45,648 bases of DNA from Legionellales bacterium. Lineage in GTDB: Bacteria > Pseudomonadota > Gammaproteobacteria > Eutrophobiales > Eutrophobiaceae. The notes below the pieces were generated by a model. That model saw only the letters and a program-made list of their open reading frames with translations. It made no database searches and was not told the DNA's origin. A program made the position numbers and the translations under genes. The DNA lies in the NCBI GenBank assembly GCA_002692205.1, contig NZJM01000050.1, positions 1 to 45,648 of the forward strand, given 5' to 3'. Below are positions 1-10,479 of this stretch, in pieces (within the stretch, counting starts at the first letter, position 1; each line of letters opens with the position of its first letter).

Positions 1-381
1 CTTATCATTTGCCACCCAATCTTCTAGGTATTTTTCAATTAAATGAAAATCCTCACCCTTGTGTTCTGTAAAAGTCACATACTGGTTATCTTTGCCAATT
101 TTAAAAAGCGTATTCACTAAAATAAAATACGCTGTTGCTAATTGGCGCCGTTTTTCAATTTCTCTGCCACCGCGAACATCTAAATTCATTAAACAAATGG
201 GGTCTTGGTATTTTGTTCTACCAAGCGATAAATTACCATCATCATGTTCTCTTAGAGTAACTGCGACATGACTGGTATCTGTTTGCATAACATCACCAAA
301 GATTTTTAAAACAGAGGAAATAAATTTTTCTTTTATCTCTGGGGAAACTTTTCTGTTAATTTCAAATTGCAGGTGGGGCAT
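1..381 (-). CDS. Tautomerase/MIF-like superfamily protein, partial (3' end beyond window edge)
   Basis: Absent from the ORF track because it runs off the edge. Minus-strand reading from ATG at 381 gives MPHLQFEINRKVSPEIKEKFISSVLKIFGDVMQTDTSHVAVTLREHDDGNLSLGRTKYQDP..., open to base 1; Pro directly after the initiator Met fits the tautomerase catalytic Pro. Confidence 0.7.
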   Translation of the reverse strand, partial: MPHLQFEINRKVSPEIKEKFISSVLKIFGDVMQTDTSHVAVTLREHDDGNLSLGRTKYQDPICLMNLDVRGGREIEKRRQLATAYFILVNTLFKIGKDNQYVTFTEHKGEDFHLIEKYLEDWVANDK

Positions 382-398
382 TGGATAAATCCAAAAAA

Positions 399-1088
399 TT
401 AATCTTTATTTTTTTTCTTAATATTTTCTAATTCACTGTCAACTTTGTGCATATGGTCAAGTATCGAATTTAATGCATTCTGAATTGGGTCCGGCATATC
501 CTTACTTTCAGCATAAGCATCAAAGCCGATTTTTTTAGCCATCGCCTCTCGCTGTTCGTTTTTCTCAGGTGAATCTTTTTGCATAACAACATGACCCGGT
601 ACGCCAACAACCGTGGCATTGGGCGGGATATCTTTTACAACAACCGCATTACAACCAATCCTTGCGCCATCAGAGATGACAATGGGTCCTAGTATTTTTG
701 CACCAGCACCGATAACAACATCGTCCTTAATCGTAGGGTGACGTTTACCTTTATCCCAGGTGGTTCCACCAAGCGTGACTCCATGGTACATGGATACATC
801 ATCACCTATCTCAGAGGTCTCACCAATGACAATACCCATCCCATGATCAATGAAGAAGCGCCTGCCGATGGTTGCCCCCGGATGTATTTCAATACCAGTC
901 ATGAAGCGTGCGATATGCGCCATCAGTCGAGCAATTAAATGAAGCTTTCTACTCCACAGCCAATGATTAAAGCGATGAAAAACGATAGCCTGAAAGCCGG
1001 GGCAGGTAAAAATGGTCTCCGCAACAGAGCGGGCGGCTGGGTCGCGTTCAAAAACAACATCAATTTCTTCTTTTATTGTATTAAACAT
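399..1088 (-). CDS. cysE: Serine O-acetyltransferase (short, EpsC-like form)
   Basis: Hexapeptide-repeat protein: [52 protein letters not shown]. Confidence 0.93.
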   Translation of the reverse strand: MFNTIKEEIDVVFERDPAARSVAETIFTCPGFQAIVFHRFNHWLWSRKLHLIARLMAHIARFMTGIEIHPGATIGRRFFIDHGMGIVIGETSEIGDDVSMYHGVTLGGTTWDKGKRHPTIKDDVVIGAGAKILGPIVISDGARIGCNAVVVKDIPPNATVVGVPGHVVMQKDSPEKNEQREAMAKKIGFDAYAESKDMPDPIQNALNSILDHMHKVDSELENIKKKNKD

Positions 1089-1090
1089 AA

Positions 1091-3862
1091 TTAGGGCAAT
1101 AGCTTTGAAATTGATTCAAGCTGTTCCTGGTAAGTTTCAATATCACTTAGTGTATCAGTTAAGCGTTGTTTTGCACCATCAACGACATCTTTGGGAGCAC
1201 GTTCGACAAAGCTTTTATTTTCTAGTTTGGTAGATAATTGCATTTTTTCTTTTTCAAGGTTATCTATTATTTTACTAATTCGGTTATGTTCATCTTGTGG
1301 ATTAATAAGATCAGCAAGTGGCACCAGCATTGTCATTTCTCCAGCTAAAGCCAAAGCCGCATCACTTACTTCATCTTCTGTGGGCACTATTTTTTCAATT
1401 TTACCAAGCATTTTAATTAGTAATTCATTTTTGTTGAGCCATCCTAATTCTTTTTTGGAGCCGCCTTTGGTTGAGACAGTTAATTCTTTACCCGGCGGGA
1501 TATCTCTCTCAGAACGAATTCGCCTGATACCCATAACAAATGATTTTATCCACTCAATTTCTTCATCGGCTTTTTTATCTCTCTCAAATTCATCCTTACT
1601 AGGATAGGATTCCAACATGATAGTTTCACTATTTTTATTTAATATAGGCGCTACCCTGTGCCATAATTCTTCGGTGATAAAGGGCATAAAGGGATGTAAG
1701 CCACGGAGTAATGCATCTAGGATGTATACTAATGTATACAGTGTTCCTCTTTTTTCTTCCTCAGATTTCGCTTTATCATTTAGAGTAGATTTTGAAAATT
1801 CGAGATACCAATCACAATATTCATTCCAGACAAACTCATATAAAGCTTGTGAAGCAAGATCAAATCGATATGTTTTGATACCTTCCTGTGTCGCATTTAA
1901 TGTTGTTGATAATTGACTTGTTATCCAACGTTCAGTTAAGCCAAATGTTTTTTTATCATTATTGATATCGATCTTTTGCGATTCTATGTTCATTAATACA
2001 AATCTTGTGGCATTCCAAATCTTGTTACAAAAATTTCTGTAGCCATCAATGCGCCCAATATCAAATCGTATATCCCTTCCCTGTGTCGCCAGCGATGCAA
2101 ATGTGATTCTTAATGAATCTGTGCCATACGCATTAATACCATCTGGGAAATGTTGACGAGTCGACTTTTCAATTTTTTTCGCTAACTGAGGTTGCATCAG
2201 CCCCGTCGTACGCTTTCTAACCAAATCTTCAAGTTCAATACCATCAATTAAATCTAGTGGGTCAAGCACATTACCCTTTGATTTAGACATTTTTTGTCCG
2301 TCAGAATCACGAACAAGACCATGGATATAGACTTCTTTAAAGGGCGGTTCTCCGGTAAATTTTAATCCCATCATAATCATACGAGCTACCCAAAAAAATA
2401 TAATATCGAAACCTGTCACAAGTACATTAGTTGGGTAGAATTTTTCAAGACGCTCAGTTTTTTTAGGCCAACCTAAAGTAGAAAAAGGCCAGAGTGATGA
2501 TGAGAACCAAGTGTCTAAAACATCTTCATCCTGTTTTAATTTTTTATCTCCCAGATTATTTTTCTCTCTAATTTCTTTTTCGTTATGCCCAACAAAAATA
2601 TTCCCATCGTCATCATACCAGGCAGGAATACGATGACCCCACCATAGCTGACGGCTAACGCACCAATCTTCTATATTTCGCATCCATTCGAAATACGTCT
2701 TTTCCCAGTTCTTCGGAACAAATTTAATCAGTCCATTTTCTACGGCTTTAATTGCTGGTTCTGCTAACGGCTTTACTTTGACATACCATTGGTCTGTTAA
2801 ATAGGGCTCAACAATTGCATTTGAACGGTCACCTCTTGGAATCATAAGTTTATGATCTTCGACTTTCTCCAATAGCTTTTTATTTTCTAGATCAGCAATA
2901 ATTTTTTTTCTGGCATCGAAGCGGTCCAGTCCTTGATATTGTTTTGGCGCTGCATTATTAATAATCGCATCAGCGGTGAAGATATTTATTTTCTCGAGAT
3001 TGTGTCTTTCACCAACTTCGTAGTCGTTAAAATCATGTGCCGGTGTTATTTTTACGCAACCACTTCCAAATTCTGGGTCAACGTACTCGTCAGCGATAAT
3101 AGGAATTAGTCTATCTGTAAGCGGTAGTGATACTTTTTTCCCAATGAGTTTGCTATATCGATCATCATCGGGGTGTACAGCTACCGCAGTATCACCCAGC
3201 ATGGTCTCCGGTCTAGTTGTTGCAACAACAAGGTGCTCGATATCTTTTACTGATTCGGCAAGCGGATATCGCATATGCCAGAGATGGCCGTTTTCTTCTT
3301 CTGAAATAACCTCTAAATCTGAAATAGCGGTGTGGAGTACAGGATCCCAATTCACTAATCTCTTACCTCGATAGATGAGGCCTTTGTCATAGAGTTGCAC
3401 GAACACTTCTCTTACCGCATCCGATAAACCTTCATCCATAGTAAAGCGCTCATTCGCCCAATCCATTGACGTGCCAAGACGACGGGATTGATTACTAATT
3501 GTATTTCCCGAGGCTTCCTTCCACTTCCAAACTTCATCAATAAATTTTTCTCGACCAAGATCGTGTCTCGATACTTTTCTCTGTTGAAGTTGACGCTCGA
3601 CCACCATCTGTGTTGCGATACCAGCGTGGTCAGTTCCGCATTGCCATAAAACATCATTGTTATTCATACGATGATATCGAATGAGTATATCCATTAGTGT
3701 CTGTTGAAATGCATGGCCCATATGCAAGCTACCAGTTACATTTGGTGGAGGTAGCATAATGCAGTAAGACGAACCTTGCCCTTTTGGAGAAAAGTAATTA
3801 TTTTTTTCCCAATGATTATACCAATCTAGTTCGATTGATTTAGGGTTGTATGATTTATCCAT
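1091..3862 (-). CDS. valS: Valine--tRNA ligase
   Basis: 923 aa; [15 protein letters not shown] (HIGH-type motif), [17 protein letters not shown] (KMSKS), C-terminal coiled coil. Confidence 0.98.
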   Translation of the reverse strand: MDKSYNPKSIELDWYNHWEKNNYFSPKGQGSSYCIMLPPPNVTGSLHMGHAFQQTLMDILIRYHRMNNNDVLWQCGTDHAGIATQMVVERQLQQRKVSRHDLGREKFIDEVWKWKEASGNTISNQSRRLGTSMDWANERFTMDEGLSDAVREVFVQLYDKGLIYRGKRLVNWDPVLHTAISDLEVISEEENGHLWHMRYPLAESVKDIEHLVVATTRPETMLGDTAVAVHPDDDRYSKLIGKKVSLPLTDRLIPIIADEYVDPEFGSGCVKITPAHDFNDYEVGERHNLEKINIFTADAIINNAAPKQYQGLDRFDARKKIIADLENKKLLEKVEDHKLMIPRGDRSNAIVEPYLTDQWYVKVKPLAEPAIKAVENGLIKFVPKNWEKTYFEWMRNIEDWCVSRQLWWGHRIPAWYDDDGNIFVGHNEKEIREKNNLGDKKLKQDEDVLDTWFSSSLWPFSTLGWPKKTERLEKFYPTNVLVTGFDIIFFWVARMIMMGLKFTGEPPFKEVYIHGLVRDSDGQKMSKSKGNVLDPLDLIDGIELEDLVRKRTTGLMQPQLAKKIEKSTRQHFPDGINAYGTDSLRITFASLATQGRDIRFDIGRIDGYRNFCNKIWNATRFVLMNIESQKIDINNDKKTFGLTERWITSQLSTTLNATQEGIKTYRFDLASQALYEFVWNEYCDWYLEFSKSTLNDKAKSEEEKRGTLYTLVYILDALLRGLHPFMPFITEELWHRVAPILNKNSETIMLESYPSKDEFERDKKADEEIEWIKSFVMGIRRIRSERDIPPGKELTVSTKGGSKKELGWLNKNELLIKMLGKIEKIVPTEDEVSDAALALAGEMTMLVPLADLINPQDEHNRISKIIDNLEKEKMQLSTKLENKSFVERAPKDVVDGAKQRLTDTLSDIETYQEQLESISKLLP

Positions 3863-3878
3863 TAAAAAATAATTTTAC

Positions 3879-4325
3879 TTAGATTGGTAAATTTTCTTTT
3901 AGGCTATCAATTTTATGATTATGAATTTCATAATTATCTTTTTTGTAAAGCCTATAGCGTTCTCTCGCAATTTCTTTTTTGTTTTCACTATTCTCTACTA
4001 TTTCAATAACACGACTAAATTTATCTGCAAACTCAGGGATATTTCCGTCAAGGTTTATCAAAACTTGACGATGGTCAGGAAACAGATCACCAAATCCAAT
4101 TGTAACAGGTGCCTCATTATTTTCGCTTGCATCATACACTTCATGAGGAATAAAACTTACATCACGAAATGTCCACAATAAGTCATCTAGTTTTTTCGTT
4201 GCATCCTCTGAATTTGTATGAATGTATACATTGTTGCCAGCTGTATGTGCCTTTGAGGCCACAATGCATGCGAACCTTTCCATGCCTGATTCACTTGATA
4301 ATAGATAAAAATCAACTCGAGGCAT
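3879..4325 (-). CDS. holC: DNA polymerase III chi subunit
   Basis: 148 aa, MPRVDFYLL...AHTAGNNVYIHTNSEDATKKLDDLLWTFRDVSFIPHEV; conserved position between valS and pepA. Confidence 0.92.
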   Translation of the reverse strand: MPRVDFYLLSSESGMERFACIVASKAHTAGNNVYIHTNSEDATKKLDDLLWTFRDVSFIPHEVYDASENNEAPVTIGFGDLFPDHRQVLINLDGNIPEFADKFSRVIEIVENSENKKEIARERYRLYKKDNYEIHNHKIDSLKENLPI

Positions 4326-4338
4326 TTTGAATTAAAGA

Positions 4339-5829
4339 TTATTTAATTTTACTAAAAATATATTGCATCAATAGAGAAACAGGCCGCCCTGTCGCACCCT
4401 TTCTGCTACCAGATAGCCAGGCCGTTCCAGCAATATCCAGATGCGCCCATTGAAGTTTTTCAGCAAATCGCGAGAGAAAACATGCGGCCGTTATTGTTCC
4501 AGCATCTCTACCACCTATATTTGCAATATCCGCAAAAGGACTATTTAACTGTTGCTGGTATTCATCCCATAGCGGTAATTGCCATGCACGATCACCCGAA
4601 TCTTCGCCGGCATTGATTAATTCTCTTGCTAAGGGGTTATGGTTACTAAGTAAACCTGTTGCATGTTTACCCAAGGCGACAACACAAGCACCTGTAAGTG
4701 TTGCTATATCAATAACAACATCGGGATTATATTTTTTACTGTAGGTAATCGCATCACAAAGTATCAAGCGGCCTTCAGCATCTGTATTTAGAACCTCTAC
4801 TGTTTGACCAGACATACTTGTAAAAATGTCACCAGGTTTTGTCGCATCACCACTTGGCATATTTTCAGTTGCTGGGATTATACCAATGACATTTATTGAA
4901 AGATTTAACTCGGCGACTGCAGACATAGTGCCTAAAACCGAAGCCGCACCACACATATCATATTTCATCTCATCCATAGCTGGAGATGGTTTTATTGAAA
5001 TCCCTCCCGTATCAAAGGTCACCCCTTTGCCTATAATAACAATTGGTTTTTGTGTTTTTTTCGAAGCTTTATATTCAAGTGTTATTAATTTAGCTGGCGC
5101 TGTAGATCCTTGTGATACAGATAGCAAAGAGCCCATACCAAGTTTTTCCATATCCGATTCTTCTAAAATATTAACACTAAGCGAATTGTAATTTTTTGCT
5201 AATTTAATTGCTTGTTGCGCTAAGTAAGTTGGCGTACAAATATTAGATGGATAATTTCCGAGATCGCGAGCAAGCTTCACACCATTTGCAACAGCTGACC
5301 CTTGTTTCATTGATGTTTCACATTTTGATAGTTCACGACGTGTTGGTACTGTGTACGTAATTTTACGCAACAGTCTTCTTGGTTTTTTATTTTTACTTTT
5401 TAATTCATTAAATTGATATAGAGTATGTTCTGCAATTTCTACAGCTTGCTTTATTTTCCAGCTATAGTCTCTATTTTTTATATTCAACTCACTTAGATAA
5501 TTTATTCCTTCCAGTGCCCCTGTGTTGTTTAAAACAGAGATGCTATCTTTTATTATTTGACGATAAGCCCCATCATTAATTTCTCTTTCTTTCCCACAGC
5601 CAATTAGTAGTACTCGATCTGCCATCACTCCCGGAACATTATGAAGTAGCAAATGCTGACCTTTATCACCATCCATATCGCCACGTCGAATTAAAGTAGA
5701 AATATATTGTTTACTCGCCTTATCAATAGCCTTTGCCGGGTTGGAGAGGCGTCTTGATGAAAATATACCAACGATCACGCATGCAGTTCGTTGTTTCTCT
5801 GGGCTTCCACTTTTTATATTGAAATCCAT
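4339..5829 (-). CDS. pepA: Leucyl aminopeptidase (M17)
   Basis: 496 aa; NTDAEGRLILCDAITYS signature, KGVTFDTGGISIKPS metal-binding region. Confidence 0.97.
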   Translation of the reverse strand: MDFNIKSGSPEKQRTACVIVGIFSSRRLSNPAKAIDKASKQYISTLIRRGDMDGDKGQHLLLHNVPGVMADRVLLIGCGKEREINDGAYRQIIKDSISVLNNTGALEGINYLSELNIKNRDYSWKIKQAVEIAEHTLYQFNELKSKNKKPRRLLRKITYTVPTRRELSKCETSMKQGSAVANGVKLARDLGNYPSNICTPTYLAQQAIKLAKNYNSLSVNILEESDMEKLGMGSLLSVSQGSTAPAKLITLEYKASKKTQKPIVIIGKGVTFDTGGISIKPSPAMDEMKYDMCGAASVLGTMSAVAELNLSINVIGIIPATENMPSGDATKPGDIFTSMSGQTVEVLNTDAEGRLILCDAITYSKKYNPDVVIDIATLTGACVVALGKHATGLLSNHNPLARELINAGEDSGDRAWQLPLWDEYQQQLNSPFADIANIGGRDAGTITAACFLSRFAEKLQWAHLDIAGTAWLSGSRKGATGRPVSLLMQYIFSKIK

Positions 5830-5876
5830 ATGAGCTCCATAAATTAAATTATAATATGTAAGTAATTGTTATTTAA

Positions 5877-5912
5877 AGAATAAATCATTTTATTATTTAA
5901 ATGATTTATTCT
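5877..5912. repeat. Perfect 14-bp inverted repeat (AGAATAAATCATTT / AAATGATTTATTCT, 8-nt spacer) in the divergent pepA/lptF intergenic region
   Basis: Read directly: AGAATAAATCATTT-TATTATTT-AAATGATTTATTCT. Confidence 0.95.
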
Positions 5913-6053
5913 GCATTTCATTATCATTAATGTCATAATTCGCATATATTTTGTTAAAAATCATAAAAAAATGATAAAAAAATATATTTAGACAAGTTTA
6001 TTCATTTATCCGCGATGAAGCAAAGTTAGATTAACAAAAAATCGGTCGATCAC

Positions 6054-7124
6054 TTGATTATTAGAAATTACATTCACAAAGAGATATTGCAAAAATTAGT
6101 ATGGATAGTGGGTTTACTGGTTTTAATTTTTGCTAGCAACAAGTTTGTTGGTTTTTTATCAGATGCTGCCGAGGGCAATCTTCCAGCAGATATGGTGTTT
6201 ATGATGTTAGGATTTAAGCTTTTAGCATCACTTCCAAAAATTCTTCCCATAGCAATTCTTATGTCTACATTATTGGTATTTACGCGCATGGCGAATGAAC
6301 GGGAACTCATAATTTTGGAAGGTTCTGGAGTCAGCAAGTTAATGCAGTTGAAAATTGTTGCACAGTTTTCATTTATTTTTTGTTTATTTGCCGCATTAGT
6401 GACTATGTATGCTGCTCCTTGGGCAGAACAAAAAATTCACAATCTCAAGGAAAGAGCAAAGGAGGAATCCGATATTTCTGGGATTCGGCCCGGTCAATTT
6501 AAAGAATTTAGTCAGGGCGATAGAGTTGTCTATGTACAAAATTTTGTACCACAAAAATCTTTGATGGAAGATGTTTTCTTGCAAGTAAAGGAAGATGAGA
6601 ATCTGGGCGTTTTAGCTTCTGATAATGCGCGATTTGAATTTGACCGAGAAACAGGCAACAAATATATCATATTTAATAATGGTAAAAGATATGTTGGTAA
6701 GCCCGGGTCACTAAATTATGAAATTACGGAATATGAAAAGTACGCTATTTTAATTGATAACATAGAAAGAAAATCTGAAGGCATAAAAACTGCTGCATTA
6801 AAAACTAATGAAATAATCAGTTCAGGTGATATGTCGCACGTTGCCGAATTTCAGTGGCGAATTTCATTAATTATTATATGTTTATCTTTATCTCTATTTT
6901 CGGTCTTAGTTGTTCAATCTAGTAGTGTTGAAAAAAGGTACACCCCTTTTATTATTGGTATATCTGTTTACCTCATATATAGCAATTTATTGGGCATAGC
7001 TCAAACCTTACTCAGGAGAGAGATTATTCCAGAACTTATAGGTTTATGGAGCGTACATTTAATTTTTTTTACAGTATTACTCATATTATATTATTCACCA
7101 AGGATTCAGCTAAATAAAAAATAA
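6054..7124 (+). CDS. lptF: LPS export ABC transporter permease LptF
   Basis: 356 aa YjgP/YjgQ-type permease; TTG start; overlaps lptG (TAATG). Confidence 0.93.
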   Translation: MIIRNYIHKEILQKLVWIVGLLVLIFASNKFVGFLSDAAEGNLPADMVFMMLGFKLLASLPKILPIAILMSTLLVFTRMANERELIILEGSGVSKLMQLKIVAQFSFIFCLFAALVTMYAAPWAEQKIHNLKERAKEESDISGIRPGQFKEFSQGDRVVYVQNFVPQKSLMEDVFLQVKEDENLGVLASDNARFEFDRETGNKYIIFNNGKRYVGKPGSLNYEITEYEKYAILIDNIERKSEGIKTAALKTNEIISSGDMSHVAEFQWRISLIIICLSLSLFSVLVVQSSSVEKRYTPFIIGISVYLIYSNLLGIAQTLLRREIIPELIGLWSVHLIFFTVLLILYYSPRIQLNKK

Positions 7125-8185
7125 TGTTATATGTTCGTTACATAGGTAAGAATGTGATGCTAGCAAGCTTGTCAGCATTAGTTATTTTAACTTTTATTTT
7201 TTCTTTTTTTTCATTAGTTGACCAGCTTGATGCTACGGGCCGTGGCAATTATGGCGTTTTGCAAGCCATACAATATGTCCTGTTAACGGTCCCAAGATTG
7301 AGTTATGAGTTATTTCCAATCGCAACAGTAATTGGCTGTATGGCAGGTCTTGGAATACTCGCTAATAATAATGAGTTAGTTATTTTAAGAACTTCTGGTT
7401 TATCAAAAATGCAACTTGCATATGCATTAGTTAAAATTGGACTAATTTTTATTATCATAAGTATTTTAATTGGAGAAGTAATTGCCCCAATTAGTGAACA
7501 GGCAGCACAACAAAAGCGTTCAGTAGCATTAACGGAGCAGATATCGATGAAAACCAAAAATGGTTTTTGGTCACGCGACGGTAATAGTTATATTAATATA
7601 AGAAAGATTTTACCAAATGAGAAATTAGAAGATATACGCATATATGAGTTTGATAAAGACCGTCAGTTAAGAGGGACTATTCATGCAGAAAGTGCTGACT
7701 TTAATAATGGAAAGTGGCTTCTATATAATATTTTAAGAACTGATATTTCTAAAGATAAAATTACAAAATATAATTATAAGAATGCGGAATGGGAGGCGTT
7801 ATTGAACCCCGAGGTTATTAGTTTGGTAACAATTAAGCCCCATTATTTATCATTACGTGGATTAATTAATTATATTGATCACCTAAACTTGAACAATCAA
7901 GATAGCAGATTATATCTTCAGGCCTTATGGCAGAAGGCACTAAATCCCTTAATGATTTTATTAATGATGGTTCTGGCCGTGTGCGTTGTTAGATGTGACT
8001 CTATAACTGTTGGTTTAGGGCAGAGAGTTTTTGTTGGAGTATTGCTTGGCATCATCTTTCATTTAGCAAATCAAATATCTAGGCATCTCGGTATAGTTTA
8101 TGATATTCCTATATTTATCAGTGTTTCCTCACCAACCATAATAGTTTCGCTTTATGTTATTTATAACCTTAGAAGCGATCATTAA
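7124..8185 (+). CDS. lptG: LPS export ABC transporter permease LptG
   Basis: 353 aa YjgP/YjgQ-type permease paired with lptF. Confidence 0.93.
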   Translation: MLYVRYIGKNVMLASLSALVILTFIFSFFSLVDQLDATGRGNYGVLQAIQYVLLTVPRLSYELFPIATVIGCMAGLGILANNNELVILRTSGLSKMQLAYALVKIGLIFIIISILIGEVIAPISEQAAQQKRSVALTEQISMKTKNGFWSRDGNSYINIRKILPNEKLEDIRIYEFDKDRQLRGTIHAESADFNNGKWLLYNILRTDISKDKITKYNYKNAEWEALLNPEVISLVTIKPHYLSLRGLINYIDHLNLNNQDSRLYLQALWQKALNPLMILLMMVLAVCVVRCDSITVGLGQRVFVGVLLGIIFHLANQISRHLGIVYDIPIFISVSSPTIIVSLYVIYNLRSDH

Positions 8186-8193
8186 TTTTATAA

Positions 8194-8631
8194 TTATTTT
8201 TTTATTATTAGTGCAGTTTTAGAAAGATGGTCATGCAGCGCGCTTTTCTTGTGGTCAAATAATGACCATAGAAAACCACTTCCTAATAAAATAATTGATA
8301 GTATTGAGCCAAAGTATCTTCTTGCTGATTGCTGCCAGCTCGGATTTTTGCCTTTTTCGTTTATTATTTTTATATTCCATGTTCGCATTCCTAGTGTTCT
8401 TCCACCAAAACTCCATTGCCATACAAAATATATGTATGCAATTATTAGTAAATATATTTGATACGCAGCATTATCGCTTTCGATAGCAACACCATTGAGC
8501 GGCATTAAAAGAGAAGTAGCAAACATCAATACTGCAAATAAAAGTATGCTGTCATAGAGGATTGCGCCCAATCGGCGCAAAAACGAACAAGGTTTGTAAT
8601 CTTTTTTTCCCAATTTATTTGGATTTATCAA
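8194..8631 (-). CDS. RDD family membrane protein
   Basis: 145 aa; RRLGAILYDSILL ... GGRTLGMRTWNIKII ... RDD-type hydrophobic segments. Confidence 0.85.
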   Translation of the reverse strand: MINPNKLGKKDYKPCSFLRRLGAILYDSILLFAVLMFATSLLMPLNGVAIESDNAAYQIYLLIIAYIYFVWQWSFGGRTLGMRTWNIKIINEKGKNPSWQQSARRYFGSILSIILLGSGFLWSLFDHKKSALHDHLSKTALIIKK

Positions 8632-8680
8632 TCTTGATATACTAGGATTCTTTCATATTTATTAATTAATACACTATCTA

Positions 8681-10003
8681 ATGACTGAGCTAGAAGAGAA
8701 TAAAAAAATCAGTAGGCTAAAAGTAGCCCCAAAAATAATATCTCGCAGTGATCACATCATATCACGTATGCAAATAAGTGATAGCGCTCTGAAAGTTTTA
8801 TATCGCTTAAAGAATGCAAAATATAAAGCATATCTCGTAGGAGGAGCAGTGCGAGATATTTTATTAGGAATAAAGCCTAAGGATTTTGACGTTGTAACGG
8901 ATGCTGAACCTGAGCAAATAAGAGAACTATTTCGAAACTGTCGTCTAATTGGGAGGCGCTTTAGACTTGCTCATATTCAATTTGGCAAAGAGATTATTGA
9001 GGTATCGACTTTCCGTGCATCGCATCATATATCCGATTCTAATGAGGGACATGAACGAGACGGAAGAATAATAAGAGATAATGTTTATGGAGATATAGAT
9101 GATGATGTTTGGCGACGAGACTTTACAATTAATGCGCTATTTTACAATATAAATGATTTCTCAGTAGTTGATTATGTAGGCGGTATTGAAGATCTTGAAT
9201 TAGGTCAATTAAGATTAATTGGTGATCCAAAAAAACGTTATGTAGAGGACCCTGTTCGTATGTTACGGGCAATTAGATTTATTTCTAAGTTTGATCTAAA
9301 TGTTCATCCCCTGACAGAAAATCCAATCATACAATTTTCGTATCTATTGGAAACTATCCCAACAGCCCGTTTGTATGAAGAAATGTTAAAGTTATTTTTA
9401 AATGGGTTTGCATTTAAGACATATATATCACTAAGAAAATATGATCTTTTCATATACTTGTTCCCACAAACAGAACAAGTGTTAACTCAAAACAAAAAGG
9501 GTTATCCGCATGAATTTATAAAGAATGCTTTAAAAAACACTGATCAGCGCGTAAAACATGGCAAATCTGTTAACCCCGGTTTTTTATTAGCCACAATTTT
9601 ATGGGCGCCCATGAGAATTATGATTGAAGAATACTCCTCAAATGTACACTCTGATATTGAAGCAACAAAATTAGCTGGAGACGCAATAATTTCAAAACAA
9701 ATTTCAAGCATCTCAATACCCAGACGTTTTACACATATGGCTAGAGATATTTGGACATTACAAGCCAGATTAAAACAAACAAAAAGAAAATCATATCGTG
9801 TTCTTATGCATCCCAGATTCAGGGCTGCCTATGATTTATTATTATTACGGGCACAATCAGGCGAACCTTTGAATGACCTAGTGGAGTATTGGACAAAAGA
9901 ACAACTGCAAGAACCGCAAATTGGAAAAAGTAAAATAAAAACAAGGCAGAAGCGAAATAATTCTAATAGAAATACTAAAAATTCCAAAAAGAAGGATTTA
10001 TGA
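8681..10003 (+). CDS. pcnB: Poly(A) polymerase I
   Basis: 440 aa; YLVGGAVRDILLGIKPKDFDVVTDAEPEQ, RRDFTINALFYN, basic C-terminal tail. Confidence 0.95.
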   Translation: MTELEENKKISRLKVAPKIISRSDHIISRMQISDSALKVLYRLKNAKYKAYLVGGAVRDILLGIKPKDFDVVTDAEPEQIRELFRNCRLIGRRFRLAHIQFGKEIIEVSTFRASHHISDSNEGHERDGRIIRDNVYGDIDDDVWRRDFTINALFYNINDFSVVDYVGGIEDLELGQLRLIGDPKKRYVEDPVRMLRAIRFISKFDLNVHPLTENPIIQFSYLLETIPTARLYEEMLKLFLNGFAFKTYISLRKYDLFIYLFPQTEQVLTQNKKGYPHEFIKNALKNTDQRVKHGKSVNPGFLLATILWAPMRIMIEEYSSNVHSDIEATKLAGDAIISKQISSISIPRRFTHMARDIWTLQARLKQTKRKSYRVLMHPRFRAAYDLLLLRAQSGEPLNDLVEYWTKEQLQEPQIGKSKIKTRQKRNNSNRNTKNSKKKDL

Positions 10004-10479
10004 CCATTGCATACATAGGGTTGGGTAGTAATATGAACTCACCTGTAAAACAGATAAAATCAGCTATTACATCAATAGAGGAAATAATATCTACAAAAAT
10101 TATTGGCATGTCTTCTTTGTATAAAAGTAAACCTGTTGGTCCTCAAAATCAGGATGATTATATAAATGCAGTTATCAAAATAGAGACTAAGCTTGTGCCT
10201 TATCAATTGCTAGAGTGTTTACATGATATTGAAGAAAAGCATGGGCGAATACGCAAAGAACATTGGGGGCCTAGGATACTGGATTTGGATATTTTAATTT
10301 TTGGGAATGAAATAATGGTAGACGAAAAACTAACAATTCCTCATCCTGAAATTGAAAACCGTTCATTCGTGTTGGCGCCACTGATAGAGATTGACCCTGA
10401 TTGCATCATCCCTAAAAAGGGGTTAGCCAGTGATTTATTAGCAACTATAGGTAAAGATAATATAGTTCAAATACAATGA
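10000..10479 (+). CDS. folK: 2-amino-4-hydroxy-6-hydroxymethyldihydropteridine pyrophosphokinase
   Basis: 159 aa; AYIGLGSNM, GPRILDLDILIFGN, IPHPEIENRSFVLAPL. Confidence 0.96.
   Translation: MTIAYIGLGSNMNSPVKQIKSAITSIEEIISTKIIGMSSLYKSKPVGPQNQDDYINAVIKIETKLVPYQLLECLHDIEEKHGRIRKEHWGPRILDLDILIFGNEIMVDEKLTIPHPEIENRSFVLAPLIEIDPDCIIPKKGLASDLLATIGKDNIVQIQ

Noticed and set aside
59-271. 70-aa + strand ORF
   Set aside because: Antisense shadow of the edge-truncated tautomerase frame, which has the recognisable protein.
738-1916. + strand ORFs at 738..938, 1012..1233, 1191..1607, 1617..1916
   Set aside because: Antisense to cysE and valS; low-complexity, no recognisable domains.
3144-5191. ORFs 3144..3374 (+), 3412..3657 (-), 3915..4181 (+), 4826..5191 (+)
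   Set aside because: Shadow or alternative-frame ORFs inside valS, holC and pepA.
5918-5942. Possible Fur-like box (CATTATCATTAATGTCATAATTC) between pepA and lptF
   Set aside because: Only two ATTATC-like hexamers match and the region is extremely AT-rich; not distinguishable from chance by eye.
8249-8486. Two overlapping + strand ORFs
   Set aside because: Antisense to the RDD-family gene; hydrophobic reading is an artefact of the opposite membrane-protein frame.
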